Origin: UBA4802 sp964509195
GTDB lineage: Bacteria > Spirochaetota > UBA4802 > UB4802
Length of the DNA: 64,000 nucleotides
Reading direction: 5' to 3'
NCBI GenBank assembly: GCA_964509195.1
Contig: CAZDWJ010000002.1
Span: 1-64,000 of the forward strand
This document shows positions 35,935-46,208 of this stretch, piece after piece. Under the pieces are notes generated by a model that saw nothing but the letters and a program-made list of their open reading frames with translations, was not told where the DNA came from and searched no databases. Numbering within the stretch: position 1 is the first letter of the stretch; each line of letters starts with the position of its first letter. The translations under genes and the position numbers were made by a program.

Positions 35935-37755
35935 ATGGAGAATGTATCGCATAAACGCAGAATTATAATCACTTTAATCTTTATCAGTATAATAGCTGTA
36001 TTGTTAATAGTTAAAATCACACAGTTACATTTCAGTTCCAGGGTAATAGTTAATAATAAAAATAATTTTATAAAACGTGGGGATATCATTGATATAAATG
36101 GATATCCCCTTGCTGTATCAATTTATAAATATTCCATATTTGCAGATCCCCGTAAAGTTACTGATCTGGAAAATGTAGTATTTAAACTTTCATCCATACT
36201 TGCTATGCCGCAATCAGAACTTAAGGATTTATTAACCCGCGACAAGCATTTTGTATGGGTTAAACGGAAGATAGATGATGCTATTGTTAACAAAGTAAAG
36301 GAATTATCTTTGCCCGGAATATATAGTAAAAAAGAGTATGCCCGTGCATATCCTGAAGGGGAATTAGCAGCACAGGTTATTGGCTTTGTGAATGTTGATA
36401 ATATTGGGCTTGAAGGTATTGAGTATAAATACAATGATATATTGTTGCGTGCCGATAGTTCCGGTGAAAAAGAAGAAAAAGGTTTTACAGTTCAGCTAAC
36501 TCTGGACAGAACCATACAGCATATTGCCCAGAAAGCACTTAATGCATATGCTGCACAGGTAAAACCAAAGAAGGCTGTTGCTGTTGTTTCTGAAATTAAA
36601 ACCGGTAAAATCCTTGCACTGGCACTGTATCCACAATTCCATCCTGAATATTTTTATAATTACCAAAAATCTATTCTTACATGCTTTTCCGTTGTTGATG
36701 CATTTGAGCCAGGTTCAACAATGAAGATATTTGCTGCAATAACCCTACTTGAACATCTAGAGAATGCACTTAAAAGAACGTATGTATGCAAGGGTAGTGT
36801 TGATGTATATGACGCAACGATTAAGTGTACAAAGGAACATGGGATAGTGACCTTGAATGATATTATCACATACTCATGCAATGCAGGTATCATTCAGGCG
36901 ATGCAGCAGATTAAAAAGGAACAATTATATCAAACACTCACACGATTTGGTTTTGGCAGTAAAACAGGAATACAGCTTCCTGGTGAATCGCAGGGTATTC
37001 TTCGAAATCCCAAACAGTGGTCTGGGCTTTCAAAGTATTCAATGGCAATAGGCCAGGAAATATCAGTGACTTCTGTACAGCTTGTTGCTGCTTTTGGAGC
37101 TATCGCCAATAATGGCATTTATATGTATCCGCAAATAGTGAATCAAATTCAAAATAGCGATGGTGAAACGGTTACAGGCTTTTTCCCAAAAACAAAAGGA
37201 AAAATATTGAATGATACAGTGGCACGAACCATTCTTTCGATGATGCACAATGTTGTTATAGAGGGAACCGGTAAAAAAGCCTTTGTGGTAGGCTATGGTA
37301 CGGGTGGCAAAACCGGCACGGCTCAGAAATCGCTGCCGCAGGGTGGGTATATTCCTGAAACCTATGTAGTATCATTTGTAGGCATTGCTCCTATCGATAA
37401 TCCCGATATTTGTATTTTGATTGTGTTTGATGAACCAAAATATGGCGGTTCGGGTGGTGAGCTAGCAGCGCCGGTTTTCGGCACTATTATAAAACAGGTA
37501 CTACCCCTAAGAGGATTTGGCAACACTACAATAAAAACCACATCAGTGGCTACCGGATACAATCCACATAAAGAAGATGTGGTGCCAAACTTTATTGGCA
37601 AAACTGATACTACCGCGTTGCGCCAGCTTATAAACTTGCAGCGTGATTATCCGATACATTATATAATAAAAGGTTCAGGCAGAGTTGTTGCCCAGGATCC
37701 AAAACCTGGAGTGCCGTTAAAAAAAGTTACTTCAATCACACTGGTTATGGAGTAA
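35935..37755 (+). CDS. Class B penicillin-binding protein with C-terminal PASTA domain
   Basis: Transpeptidase for septal or cell-wall cross-linking, FtsI/SpoVD type. An anchor helix covers residues ~9-27, the PBP dimer domain follows (RGDIIDINGYPLA), then the catalytic domain with Ser261-Thr-Met-Lys264, Ser314-Cys-Asn316 and Lys459-Thr-Gly461. A single PASTA domain (VVPNFIGKTDTTALRQLI) closes the 606-residue protein. PASTA in a spirochaete-like class B PBP fits FtsI. It lies between the signal peptidase gene and the DUF115 gene, 2 bases from the latter. Confidence 0.88.
   Translation: MENVSHKRRIIITLIFISIIAVLLIVKITQLHFSSRVIVNNKNNFIKRGDIIDINGYPLAVSIYKYSIFADPRKVTDLENVVFKLSSILAMPQSELKDLLTRDKHFVWVKRKIDDAIVNKVKELSLPGIYSKKEYARAYPEGELAAQVIGFVNVDNIGLEGIEYKYNDILLRADSSGEKEEKGFTVQLTLDRTIQHIAQKALNAYAAQVKPKKAVAVVSEIKTGKILALALYPQFHPEYFYNYQKSILTCFSVVDAFEPGSTMKIFAAITLLEHLENALKRTYVCKGSVDVYDATIKCTKEHGIVTLNDIITYSCNAGIIQAMQQIKKEQLYQTLTRFGFGSKTGIQLPGESQGILRNPKQWSGLSKYSMAIGQEISVTSVQLVAAFGAIANNGIYMYPQIVNQIQNSDGETVTGFFPKTKGKILNDTVARTILSMMHNVVIEGTGKKAFVVGYGTGGKTGTAQKSLPQGGYIPETYVVSFVGIAPIDNPDICILIVFDEPKYGGSGGELAAPVFGTIIKQVLPLRGFGNTTIKTTSVATGYNPHKEDVVPNFIGKTDTTALRQLINLQRDYPIHYIIKGSGRVVAQDPKPGVPLKKVTSITLVME
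37097..37106 (-). repeat. GCGATAGCTC word, copy 4
   Basis: Exact copy on the minus strand inside the PBP gene; the gene's own strand reads GAGCTATCGC as GAIA. Confidence 0.6.
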
Positions 37756-37757
37756 AT

Positions 37758-39611
37758 GTGGAAAATTATTTCCAAAAAAATATTGTGGCGATAGCTCAAC
37801 GTAATAAAACGCTGGCTGAAATAATCCAAAACGCAGATTATACACTTTACATTGATGTAATCCAAACTAAAAGTGGTGATGTTATTCCGCTGGTAAAGAA
37901 GGAAACTGGCACTGTCACAGTTCACAGTAAATTTAACCCTGTTAAAGAAGCAGAACGCCTCATTGAAGAATTTGATTGTGCACATTATGATTGTATTGTG
38001 GTTTCTGGATTTGGGTTTGGCTATCATATTGAATCACTTTTGCCAAAAGTTAAAAAGGATGCAACAGTATTAATTCTGGAACAATTTCCATGGATGGTTG
38101 CGGCAGCTATCGCTCATCGGGATTTACAAAATGTATTTAATGATCCACGGGTTGTATTACTGGTTAACCCTGATGAGGAAACAATAGCTGTTCACATGAA
38201 GGGCAGGTCGTCATATAAAACACTTTTTATCACGCATAGAGGCTCATTCCAGATTGATCCTGAACAGTATACTAATCTGCAGAGAATTGCAAAAGCATAT
38301 ATTGCAACTAAGGAAGTAAACATAGCTACACTGGCAAAATTTGAAAAGTTATGGACTTCAAATATTGCACGAAACATTAGAGAAATCATTGGTGCTTGTC
38401 CAGCTGCAGCTTTTTTTGACAGGTTCAGTAATGTTCCGGCAATTATTGTGAATGCAGGGCCAACATTGACTGAAAGCATACCCTACATTAAAAAACATTA
38501 TGATACTACCATTATTGTTGCAGTAGATACTTCGATTAAAGTTCTAGAACACTATGGAATTGAGCCACATTTTTGCATAACTGTTGATCCGCAGCTTATT
38601 AATGCACGGTATTTTGAAGGAGTACATAGCAAAAGGACAATATTAATAGCTGATCCCATGGTGCATCCTTCCACTTTTTTGTTTCATAGAGGAAGAAAAG
38701 CAATCACAGGTGTTGCTTTTGAGATGATGAAATGGATTGAGGATACTATTGGCCATTACGGTACTCTGCGATATGGTGGTTCAGTATCAACCAATGCGTA
38801 TGATTTTGCAAAACGTTTGGGTGCGCATCCCATCATCATGGTTGGTCAGGATCTGTCGTTTACAAAAGGGCTTGCTCATGTAAAGGGTGCCTATCTTGAC
38901 AACCACATCTATTTCAGGAACTATCGCACATATACAGTTGAGATGTTTAACAGGTTTCAGCTCACTGCATTGCCAAAGATTTTTGTTAAGGGGATAAAGA
39001 GTAAACAGGTTCATACCAATCAAAAGATGATGATTTTTATCTCATGGTTTGGCAAGTTACTAGACCCTTCATTAATTAATGCAACGTATGATGGTGCATA
39101 TATTGACACCGTTACTCACAAAACTTTTGAAGAAATTGCACTTCAAGATTGTGGCATTAATGTGTGGGATGTAATTAATCAAATATATCAACAATCTCTG
39201 CCTGATGAGGATACTATAGCATTGCGGTCAGCCAACCTGATAACGCAATTAAACCAGATGTTACAGCAAACTGACTCAATGTATAGCATGTTGCAACAGG
39301 CTATACAGTTTTCAGAGGAACTTAAAAAAATTATTAAAAACAACAAAACTCATGCGATACCTTCACTGCTAAAGAAGCTGGATGATATTGATAAAAAACT
39401 TTCAGACTTAAGTGTTACAAAAAATCTGGTTGGATTAACTATACAGCACATTATTCATACAGTGACTGAAGGATATGAAATTGATGAAACCGTTAAAAGT
39501 GAGCAGGAAAAAGTGGCTTTAAAGTCCCTGTACTTATATACGGGCTTGTTTGAAGGAGTACAGTATAGCACCCGTGTGATACAAACTATGATTAGGCTAT
39601 TACAGCGATAA
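37758..39611 (+). CDS. DUF115 / motility-associated factor (Maf-like) protein
   Basis: A 617-residue cytoplasmic protein of the DUF115 (PF01973) family, which includes Maf flagellin glycosylation factors and archaeal MptE pyrophosphokinases. The core lies near residues 225-400: PAIIVNAGPTLTESIPYIKK, HFCITVDPQL, RTILIADPMVHP and MVGQDLSFTKG. GTG at 37758 is the start; the nearby ATG frame stops at once. It begins 2 bases after the PBP stop. The flagellar link fits flgF elsewhere in the window. A GCGATAGCTC word lies 30 bases inside the gene. Confidence 0.82.
   Translation: MENYFQKNIVAIAQRNKTLAEIIQNADYTLYIDVIQTKSGDVIPLVKKETGTVTVHSKFNPVKEAERLIEEFDCAHYDCIVVSGFGFGYHIESLLPKVKKDATVLILEQFPWMVAAAIAHRDLQNVFNDPRVVLLVNPDEETIAVHMKGRSSYKTLFITHRGSFQIDPEQYTNLQRIAKAYIATKEVNIATLAKFEKLWTSNIARNIREIIGACPAAAFFDRFSNVPAIIVNAGPTLTESIPYIKKHYDTTIIVAVDTSIKVLEHYGIEPHFCITVDPQLINARYFEGVHSKRTILIADPMVHPSTFLFHRGRKAITGVAFEMMKWIEDTIGHYGTLRYGGSVSTNAYDFAKRLGAHPIIMVGQDLSFTKGLAHVKGAYLDNHIYFRNYRTYTVEMFNRFQLTALPKIFVKGIKSKQVHTNQKMMIFISWFGKLLDPSLINATYDGAYIDTVTHKTFEEIALQDCGINVWDVINQIYQQSLPDEDTIALRSANLITQLNQMLQQTDSMYSMLQQAIQFSEELKKIIKNNKTHAIPSLLKKLDDIDKKLSDLSVTKNLVGLTIQHIIHTVTEGYEIDETVKSEQEKVALKSLYLYTGLFEGVQYSTRVIQTMIRLLQR
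37788..37797 (+). repeat. GCGATAGCTC word, copy 5
   Basis: Exact copy in the first codons of the DUF115 gene, read as AIAQ. Confidence 0.6.
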
Positions 39612-39612
39612 T

Positions 39613-40368
39613 TTATGCATTACGGAACTTTTTCTGGTTAACAATAAAAAGCCCTGCAATCCCTGCAAATATTAATCCCAATGCTATAATTTGTGCCTGT
39701 GTTAATCCAGCAAAGACAACTGGATTTCGTCGAATGAATTCCACAAAAAAACGTGGTACTCCATTTAGAATCAGGTAAATAAAAAATAGAGTTCCCTGCG
39801 AAAATTCTTTTTTTCTTAGTTGCAATAAAAGGATTGCAACAATAAAAGAAAAGAATGACTCAAAAAGCGGAGTAGGATAGACAGCATATGATATCGGGAC
39901 AATTCCGTTTGGATAGGCTACACCAAAAATGCTTGATGTTTCAATTCCGTAACACCCGTCACCCGCTACATGGCATCCTATTCTTCCAAATCCATAGCCT
40001 ACTGCGATGCATGGCGCAGTAATATCAAGAATTTTTAAAACAGGTTCCTTGCTTTTCTTGATGATAAAATAGCTGAATAACAATGCAAAAAGAAATCCAC
40101 CATATATAGAAAGACCCGCACCGGAAAACACAGTGCCGGCAGGGTCAGATAAAAATTCATCCATATGATCCAGTATATGAAATACTTTTGATCCAATAAT
40201 ACCGGCTGGAATGGCTACCAGTAATATTTTATATGCTAAATCTGGATTGATATCACGTAATATGAGTTCCCTTTCAAACAATATGTATGCTAAATAAATG
40301 CCAATAGCCAGCATCACACCATATCCACCAATGGTTATGAATTTGTACTGGAAGAGTATTGGATACAT
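39613..40368 (-). CDS. lgt: Prolipoprotein diacylglyceryl transferase
   Basis: First step of lipoprotein maturation: attaches diacylglycerol to the lipobox Cys. The 251 residues form about seven hydrophobic segments. The signature GYGFGRIGCHVAGDGCYG near residue 132 corresponds to the family GRIGNFINGE block, with Cys/His replacing the usual Asn/Phe; GVPRFFVEFIRRN near 208 is the second conserved block. GGAGG lies before the ATG. It serves the many lipoproteins seen in this window. The gene is convergent with DUF115, one base apart. Confidence 0.9.
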   Translation of the reverse strand: MYPILFQYKFITIGGYGVMLAIGIYLAYILFERELILRDINPDLAYKILLVAIPAGIIGSKVFHILDHMDEFLSDPAGTVFSGAGLSIYGGFLFALLFSYFIIKKSKEPVLKILDITAPCIAVGYGFGRIGCHVAGDGCYGIETSSIFGVAYPNGIVPISYAVYPTPLFESFFSFIVAILLLQLRKKEFSQGTLFFIYLILNGVPRFFVEFIRRNPVVFAGLTQAQIIALGLIFAGIAGLFIVNQKKFRNA

Positions 40369-40430
40369 GATGGAGTTCCTCCATGAATATCTTAAATCTT
40401 TAGTTCATCACGTCATAGTTACTACAATAA

Positions 40431-40471
40431 AAAAAATTGCAACAGAATTATATCATCTGTTGCAATTTTTT
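40431..40471. terminator. Long bidirectional terminator
   Basis: AAAAAATTGCAACAGA (40431-40446) and its exact complement (40456-40471) form a 16-bp stem with a 9-base loop and A/T tracts at both ends. It terminates the acyl-CoA ligase gene on the minus strand. Confidence 0.85.
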
Positions 40472-40491
40472 GTGTTTATATAGTGAATTTT

Positions 40492-42051
40492 TTACTTTGT
40501 TTCTACTGCCAAAGTCTGGCGCAATTCCCGTTTCAGTATTTTACCGGATGGATTTTTGGGTAATGCATTCATTATAAAAATTTTCTTTGGAGTTTTAAAT
40601 CCCGCTAACCGTTGCTTGGCAAAAGCGATAATTTCTTCTTCTGTTGCCTGCATATCTTTTTTCAATACTATTGCTGCGCATACAAGTTCAATCCATTTAG
40701 GGTCAGGCAATCCAAAGACAGCAACCTCAGCAATAGCGGGATGCTGATATAATACTTCTTCAACTTCTCGAGAAGCTACATTTTCTCCACCTGTTTTTAT
40801 CATGTCTTTTTTGCGGTCAACGACATACAGATAGTCATCTTCATCAAATTTACCTAAATCGCCACTGTGGAACCAGTCAAAAGCAAATGCTTCAGCAGTT
40901 TTTTCTGGATCATCCAGATACCCTGTCATAACGTGACCAGATCTATGAACTATCTCACCAACTTCCCCAACCGGGACAAAATTACCATCATCATCCATCA
41001 ATGCTGTTTCTACATTCAGTACAGGTTTGCCAGCTGAACCAGGTTTTGTAAGCTGGTCTTCAGGTTTTAATATAGTAGCTACCGGTCCCATTTCGGTCTG
41101 TCCATAATAATTCCATAGCCGCAACCCAGGGAATACTTCAGTTAAGCGTTTCAACACCTCAACCGGCATGATGCTGGCACCATAGGCAGCTTTTTTGAGT
41201 GAAGTAAGATTGTACTTTTTAAATTCAGGATGGTTGATTATTCCAATCCATACAGTGGGTGGTGAAAACATATGAGTAATATTGTACTTTTCAATAAGCT
41301 GCATCATAGCAACGGGATCTGCTTTGTGTAAGATAATATTTGTTGCACCAACATACAAAAATGGCATAAGAAAACAATGCAGCTGTGCACAGTGGAATAG
41401 AGGAAGAGCATGGAGGCTGATATCGTTAGGCTGATACTGGCCTTCAATGATACAACTAAAATACTGCGACATTAATGCTCTATGCGACAGCATCGCGCCT
41501 TTTGGCTTTGATTCAGTACCACTGGTGTAAGGAATCTGTGCAATATCCTCCGGTTCAACAGTTGCAATAATATCTTTGGTGGACATATCCTTCATCATTT
41601 CTATAAGGTTATCAAAACCTTCTGGTGTTTTTGTGCCTTCAAGAGGAATGAAAAGCCAATTTTCAACGGTTGTGCATTTGTGTATGGCTGGTGCTATTAC
41701 ATTATATAAATTGTCTTCTACGATCACCATCTTTGATTTAGAATGATTTATTATATATGCCATTTCATCTCCATTGAGCATATAATTAATAGGAACCTGA
41801 ATAGCGCCTATTTTTGAAAGCCCCACAAAGCTTATTGGATAATAATGTGAGTTAAAGGCTATAATGGCAACACGATCGCCTTTATCAATTCCGTACTGCT
41901 GCATAAGATGAGCAAAACGGCAACATTCGTCTTCAAGTTGCCTGAAGGTCAAATTAGTGTCTCTGAATGCAATAGCAAGTTTTTCGCCAAACCGCAAAGC
42001 AGCGCGGCGTACCATATCAGCAACTGTATCTCTGCAATAAAGGTTAGCCAT
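40492..42051 (-). CDS. AMP-binding fatty-acid/acyl-CoA ligase
   Basis: Second acyl-activating enzyme of the window. The 519 residues show the P-loop PYTSGTESKPKGAMLSH (near residue 176), LWNYYGQTEMGPVA, FHSGDLGKFDEDDYLYVVDRK and the catalytic Lys in KNPSGKILKREL. The motifs and length fit the medium/long-chain group. GGAGG lies before the ATG and a terminator follows. The 400-base gap upstream holds one GAGCTATCGC word and no gene. Acid specificity is unknown. Confidence 0.87.
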   Translation of the reverse strand: MANLYCRDTVADMVRRAALRFGEKLAIAFRDTNLTFRQLEDECCRFAHLMQQYGIDKGDRVAIIAFNSHYYPISFVGLSKIGAIQVPINYMLNGDEMAYIINHSKSKMVIVEDNLYNVIAPAIHKCTTVENWLFIPLEGTKTPEGFDNLIEMMKDMSTKDIIATVEPEDIAQIPYTSGTESKPKGAMLSHRALMSQYFSCIIEGQYQPNDISLHALPLFHCAQLHCFLMPFLYVGATNIILHKADPVAMMQLIEKYNITHMFSPPTVWIGIINHPEFKKYNLTSLKKAAYGASIMPVEVLKRLTEVFPGLRLWNYYGQTEMGPVATILKPEDQLTKPGSAGKPVLNVETALMDDDGNFVPVGEVGEIVHRSGHVMTGYLDDPEKTAEAFAFDWFHSGDLGKFDEDDYLYVVDRKKDMIKTGGENVASREVEEVLYQHPAIAEVAVFGLPDPKWIELVCAAIVLKKDMQATEEEIIAFAKQRLAGFKTPKKIFIMNALPKNPSGKILKRELRQTLAVETK

Positions 42052-42451
42052 AAAGATCCTCCATTTATATTATGATAAGATATATGACAAATATGAAACA
42101 TGCCTTTGGAGGTGCAAGCATAAAATGTAAATGAAATTTAAAATAGGCAAAGAATGTATATAATGAGCTATCGCCTATAATGAATACATTGAAATTATAT
42201 ATTTAAATGCTATTTTAATTATAATGGTATATTCTTATGAATAATGCAAGTCATACTTTTTAGAAATTGTAATGCATATTAAGAATTTTATTATTTGATT
42301 TTTTAATTGACTTACTTTACATTATTTTAAGATGGTTATATACACGCCGTGATTGTTCTTTAATCAAAATTTTGAATAAATACGTAAACTCATTATATCA
42401 ATGAGAAGGGATTTTTATATTTAAAATTAAAAAAGAAAGGAGAAAGCTTTC
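42052..42451. other. Divergent intergenic region
   Basis: 400 AT-rich bases between the acyl-CoA ligase and PFOR genes. It holds the GAGCTATCGC word at 42165 and an AAAGGAG box before the PFOR start; no small gene or hairpin was seen. Confidence 0.5.
42165..42174 (-). repeat. GCGATAGCTC word, copy 6
   Basis: Exact minus-strand copy in non-coding DNA, so protein coding cannot explain it. Confidence 0.65.
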
Positions 42452-45400
42452 ATGGCAAAAAAGATTATGAAATCAATGGATGGTAACGAAGCTGCTGCGT
42501 ACATATCGTATGCATTTACTGAGGTTGCTGCCATCTATCCTATTACACCTTCTTCTCCTATGGCTGAATTCGTTGATGAATGGGCTGCACATGGGAAAAA
42601 GAATATTTTTGGGCAGGTTGTGCGTGTTGTAGAAATGCAATCAGAAGCTGGTGCTGCTGCTGCAGTTCATGGTTCATTACAGGCAGGTACGCTTACAACT
42701 ACCTATACAGCATCACAGGGATTGCTTTTAATGATTCCCAATATGTATAAAATATCTGGTGAATTGCTCCCTGCAGTATTCCATGTAAGTGCGCGCTCTA
42801 TATCATCTCAGGCATTATCAATATTTGGTGATCATCAGGATATAAATGCCTGTCGCCAAACTGGATTTGCCATGCTTGCAAGCGGTGGTGTTCAGGAGGT
42901 TATGGATTTGGCTGCTGTTGCACATCTATCGGCAATAAAATCTCGTATACCATTTTTACATTTCTTTGATGGGTTCAGAACATCCCACGAAATTCAAAAG
43001 ATTGAAGTGCTGGATTATGAAGATCTGGCACAGCTCATTGATTATTCAAAGTTAGAAGAGTTCAGAAACAATGCATTAAATCCTGAACATCCAGTTACTC
43101 GTGGTACTGCACAAAATCCTGATATTTATTTTCAGGCACGGGAAGTGAGTAATATATTTTATCAGGCTGTTCCTGATATTGTTGAAGATTACATGCAGCA
43201 ATTAAGCAAGCTTACAGGAAGAGTGTATCACCCATTTACCTATTATGGTGCACCTGACGCTGAGCATATCATAGTGGCTATGGGATCTGTTACCGAAACT
43301 ATTGAAGAAACAATAGATTATCTTATAAAACAGGGTGAAAAAGTTGGCCTTGTTACCTGTCATCTGTACAGGCCATTCTCGACAAAATATTTCTTCAACG
43401 TATTGCCAAAAACTGTGAAGCGCATTGCAGTTCTGGATAGAACAAAAGAACCAGGTTCAATTGGGGAACCGCTGTATTTAGATGTACGTGCAGCATTTTA
43501 TGGGACAGCGCAGCAGCCACTTATCGTTGGCGGCAGGTATGGATTGAGTTCTAAAGATACCACACCATCACAGATTATTGCTGTGTATAATAACTTAAAG
43601 CTCAGTGAGCCAAAGAACGGGTTTACAGTTGGTATAGTTGATGATGTGACATTCACATCATTGCCACTTCCTGAAGATACCAGTGTTGTGCCGGAAGGTA
43701 CGTTTGAAGGTAAATTTTTTGGTGTAGGTGCAGATGGGACTGTTGGGGCAAATAAAAACTCAATTAAAATCATTGGCGATAACACCGATTTATATGCGCA
43801 AGCTTACTTTGCATACGATTCAAAGAAGTCAGGTGGTGTTACTGTATCGCATCTTCGCTTTGGTAAAAAACCAATTCGCTCAACCTATCTGGTAAATAAC
43901 CCTGATTTTGTAGCCTGCCATGTCCCTGCATACCTGGATAAATACGATATTTTGAAAGGATTGAAAAAAGGCGGGACATTCCTGCTCAATTCATTGTGGG
44001 ATGAGGAAGAAACTAAAAAGAAGCTCCCGGATCATATCAAACGGTATTTAGCTGAAAACAACATAAAGTTTTATATTATCAATGCAACAGAAATATCTGA
44101 ACGTATTGGTCTTCCTGGGAGAACTAATAGTATAATGCAGGCAGCGTTTTTTAAAGTAAGCAATGTTATTCCTTATGAAATCGCCGAAAGGGAAATGAAA
44201 GAAGCTATTGAAAAAACATATGGAAGAAAAGGTTCTGACGTTGTTGCAAAAAATATTGCTGCTATTGATGAAGGTGCAAATAATGTAAAAGAAGTAAAAG
44301 TTCCCGAGGAGTGGAAAAATATAAATCTTCCAGGAAAACCAAAATTTGAGGAATTACCTGAATTTGTTCGTGAGATAGTTGAGCCAATGAACAGGTTAGA
44401 GGGCGATAGTTTACCGGTAAGTGCCTTTTTGCCCAGACCTGATGGAACATTCCCTCAAGGCACAACGCAGTATGAAAAGCGGGGTATTGCCGTAAATGTT
44501 CCTGAATGGCAGCCAGAAAATTGTATACAGTGTAACCAGTGTGCGTATGTGTGCCCACACGCAGTGATTCGTCCATTCCTGCTTAATGATGAAGAAATGA
44601 AAAAAGTGACTGCTGGTATTCCTGTACTTGAGGCAAAAGGCAAAGGCCTTGAAGGACTTAAGTTTAGAATACAGATTAGTCCGCTTGATTGTACTGGTTG
44701 CGGCAACTGTGCCGAGGAATGCCCAGCAAAAGAAAAAGCACTGGTTATGAAACCACTGGAAAGCCAGCTAGGCCAGCAGAAATACTGGGATTCTATTGTT
44801 AAGAATGTAACCTATAAAGACAACTTAATGAACAAATACACAGTGAAGGGCAGCCAGTTCTGTCAGCCGTTATTTGAATTTTCTGGTGCATGCGCCGGAT
44901 GTGGAGAAACTCCTTATATCAAGCTTATTACTCAGCTTTTTGGCGATAGGATGCTCATTGCTAACGCAACCGGTTGTTCATCAATCTATGGTGGTTCTGC
45001 ACCAGCAACTCCATATTGCATCAATGCACAGGGAAGGGGGCCAGCGTGGGCAAGCTCACTTTTTGAGGATGCCAGCGAATATGGTTATGGTATGTATTTG
45101 GGAGTAACTCAGCAGCGTAAGAAAATCGCACAACTTTTAGAACAGCTGGCTAAAACAACATCTAACACTCAGCTGAAAGATGCAGCGCTTGAATGGATTG
45201 CAGGCAAGGACAATGCTGAAAAATCACGTGAAGCTACAAAGAAACTGTTGCCACTATTACAGGGCGATAGCTCTAAAGAAGCAGCCGAAGTGTTGAAATT
45301 GGCACAGTATCTTGAAAAGAAATCAATCTGGGTGTTTGGTGGTGATGGGTTTGCCTACGATATCGGGTTTGGTGGACTTGATCACGTTATCGCTTCCGGT

Positions 45401-45973
45401 GAAGATGTAAACATTCTGGTTATGGACACGGAGGTATACTCTAATACTGGTGGACAGTCTTCAAAGGCAACACCAATAGCAGCCCAGGCTAAGTTTGCTG
45501 CAAGCGGAAAGCGGGTACGTAAAAAGGATCTAGGCCTTATGGCTATTACATACGGCTATGTGTATGTGGCTCAGGTTGCAATGGGAGCAAGCCAGATGCA
45601 GTATATGCGTGCTATTACCGAAGCTGAAAGCTATCCTGGACCATCCTTGATTATTGCATATTCGCCATGTATCAATCACGGATTGCGTGAAGGTATGGGG
45701 AAAGCACAGGAAGAAGCAAAGAAAGCAGTAGAATGCGGTTACTGGACATTGTGGCGTTACAACCCATTGCTAGAAAAAGAAGGTAAAAATCCATTTATTT
45801 TGGATTCAAAAGAACCACAATGGGAAAAATTTAACGATTTCCTTATGGGCGAAGTACGTTACTCAGCTTTAAAGAAGGAATTCCCAGAAGTTGCTAATGA
45901 GCTATATGCCGCAGCACTTGATAATGCTAAGTGGCGATATAACAATTATAAGAGATTAGCAACACAGTCATAA
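42452..45973 (+). CDS. nifJ: Pyruvate:ferredoxin (flavodoxin) oxidoreductase
   Basis: Oxidises pyruvate to acetyl-CoA and CO2 and reduces ferredoxin; central to anaerobic energy metabolism. The single chain of 1173 residues has all domains: the pyrimidine-binding part (YPITPSSPMAEFVDEW), the CoA and gamma domains, two [4Fe-4S] ferredoxin motifs (CIQCNQCAYVCP and CTGCGNCAEECP), the third-cluster region CAGCGETPY, and the TPP site GGDGFAYDIGFGG with DTEVYSNTGGQSS. AAAGGAG lies before the ATG and a terminator follows. Its single-chain form is the Desulfovibrio/clostridial type. Confidence 0.95.
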   Translation: MAKKIMKSMDGNEAAAYISYAFTEVAAIYPITPSSPMAEFVDEWAAHGKKNIFGQVVRVVEMQSEAGAAAAVHGSLQAGTLTTTYTASQGLLLMIPNMYKISGELLPAVFHVSARSISSQALSIFGDHQDINACRQTGFAMLASGGVQEVMDLAAVAHLSAIKSRIPFLHFFDGFRTSHEIQKIEVLDYEDLAQLIDYSKLEEFRNNALNPEHPVTRGTAQNPDIYFQAREVSNIFYQAVPDIVEDYMQQLSKLTGRVYHPFTYYGAPDAEHIIVAMGSVTETIEETIDYLIKQGEKVGLVTCHLYRPFSTKYFFNVLPKTVKRIAVLDRTKEPGSIGEPLYLDVRAAFYGTAQQPLIVGGRYGLSSKDTTPSQIIAVYNNLKLSEPKNGFTVGIVDDVTFTSLPLPEDTSVVPEGTFEGKFFGVGADGTVGANKNSIKIIGDNTDLYAQAYFAYDSKKSGGVTVSHLRFGKKPIRSTYLVNNPDFVACHVPAYLDKYDILKGLKKGGTFLLNSLWDEEETKKKLPDHIKRYLAENNIKFYIINATEISERIGLPGRTNSIMQAAFFKVSNVIPYEIAEREMKEAIEKTYGRKGSDVVAKNIAAIDEGANNVKEVKVPEEWKNINLPGKPKFEELPEFVREIVEPMNRLEGDSLPVSAFLPRPDGTFPQGTTQYEKRGIAVNVPEWQPENCIQCNQCAYVCPHAVIRPFLLNDEEMKKVTAGIPVLEAKGKGLEGLKFRIQISPLDCTGCGNCAEECPAKEKALVMKPLESQLGQQKYWDSIVKNVTYKDNLMNKYTVKGSQFCQPLFEFSGACAGCGETPYIKLITQLFGDRMLIANATGCSSIYGGSAPATPYCINAQGRGPAWASSLFEDASEYGYGMYLGVTQQRKKIAQLLEQLAKTTSNTQLKDAALEWIAGKDNAEKSREATKKLLPLLQGDSSKEAAEVLKLAQYLEKKSIWVFGGDGFAYDIGFGGLDHVIASGEDVNILVMDTEVYSNTGGQSSKATPIAAQAKFAASGKRVRKKDLGLMAITYGYVYVAQVAMGASQMQYMRAITEAESYPGPSLIIAYSPCINHGLREGMGKAQEEAKKAVECGYWTLWRYNPLLEKEGKNPFILDSKEPQWEKFNDFLMGEVRYSALKKEFPEVANELYAAALDNAKWRYNNYKRLATQS
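45264..45273 (+). repeat. GCGATAGCTC word, copy 7
   Basis: Exact copy inside nifJ, read in the GDS frame (LLQGDSS). Confidence 0.6.
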
Positions 45974-45982
45974 CATATAGAA

Positions 45983-46016
45983 AAGGGGTTGCACAAAGGC
46001 AACCCCTTCTTTTTTT
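45983..46016. terminator. Terminator of nifJ, shared with the small convergent gene
   Basis: AAGGGGTTGC (45983-45992) and GCAACCCCTT (45999-46008) form a 10-bp stem followed by CTTTTTTT. The T-tract reaches the stop codon of the 55-residue minus-strand gene, and the stem also serves that strand, with a short T-run. Confidence 0.82.
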
Positions 46017-46182
46017 ATGCTTGAGTGTTGATTATTTTACCTTTATTTTCTTCTTCCAGTGTTTTTGGCACTTCACTCAATCTCTGGCGTGATTCTTCAA
46101 CCGTATTTCTCCCAATCTCTTTGGATTTCTGTAACACACCTTGAGTTTGGTTTGTTGTAATGTCATTAATCTTGTTTATCAT
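46015..46182 (-). CDS. Small 55-residue hydrophilic protein
   Basis: A short gene between nifJ and the DUF1295 gene. Its ATG (46182-46180) is preceded by a strong AAGGGAGGG ribosome site, and it ends at TAA 46017-46015. The product starts MINKINDITTNQTQGVLQKS and continues as a charged helix rich in Glu, Lys and Arg with no cysteines or hydrophobic segment. I do not recognise it. A strong ribosome site, clean frame and placement just before a terminator argue that it is expressed. Confidence 0.6.
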   Translation of the reverse strand: MINKINDITTNQTQGVLQKSKEIGRNTVEESRQRLSEVPKTLEEENKGKIINTQA

Positions 46183-46208
46183 AAACCCTCCCTTGTTTAG
46201 TATGCATT

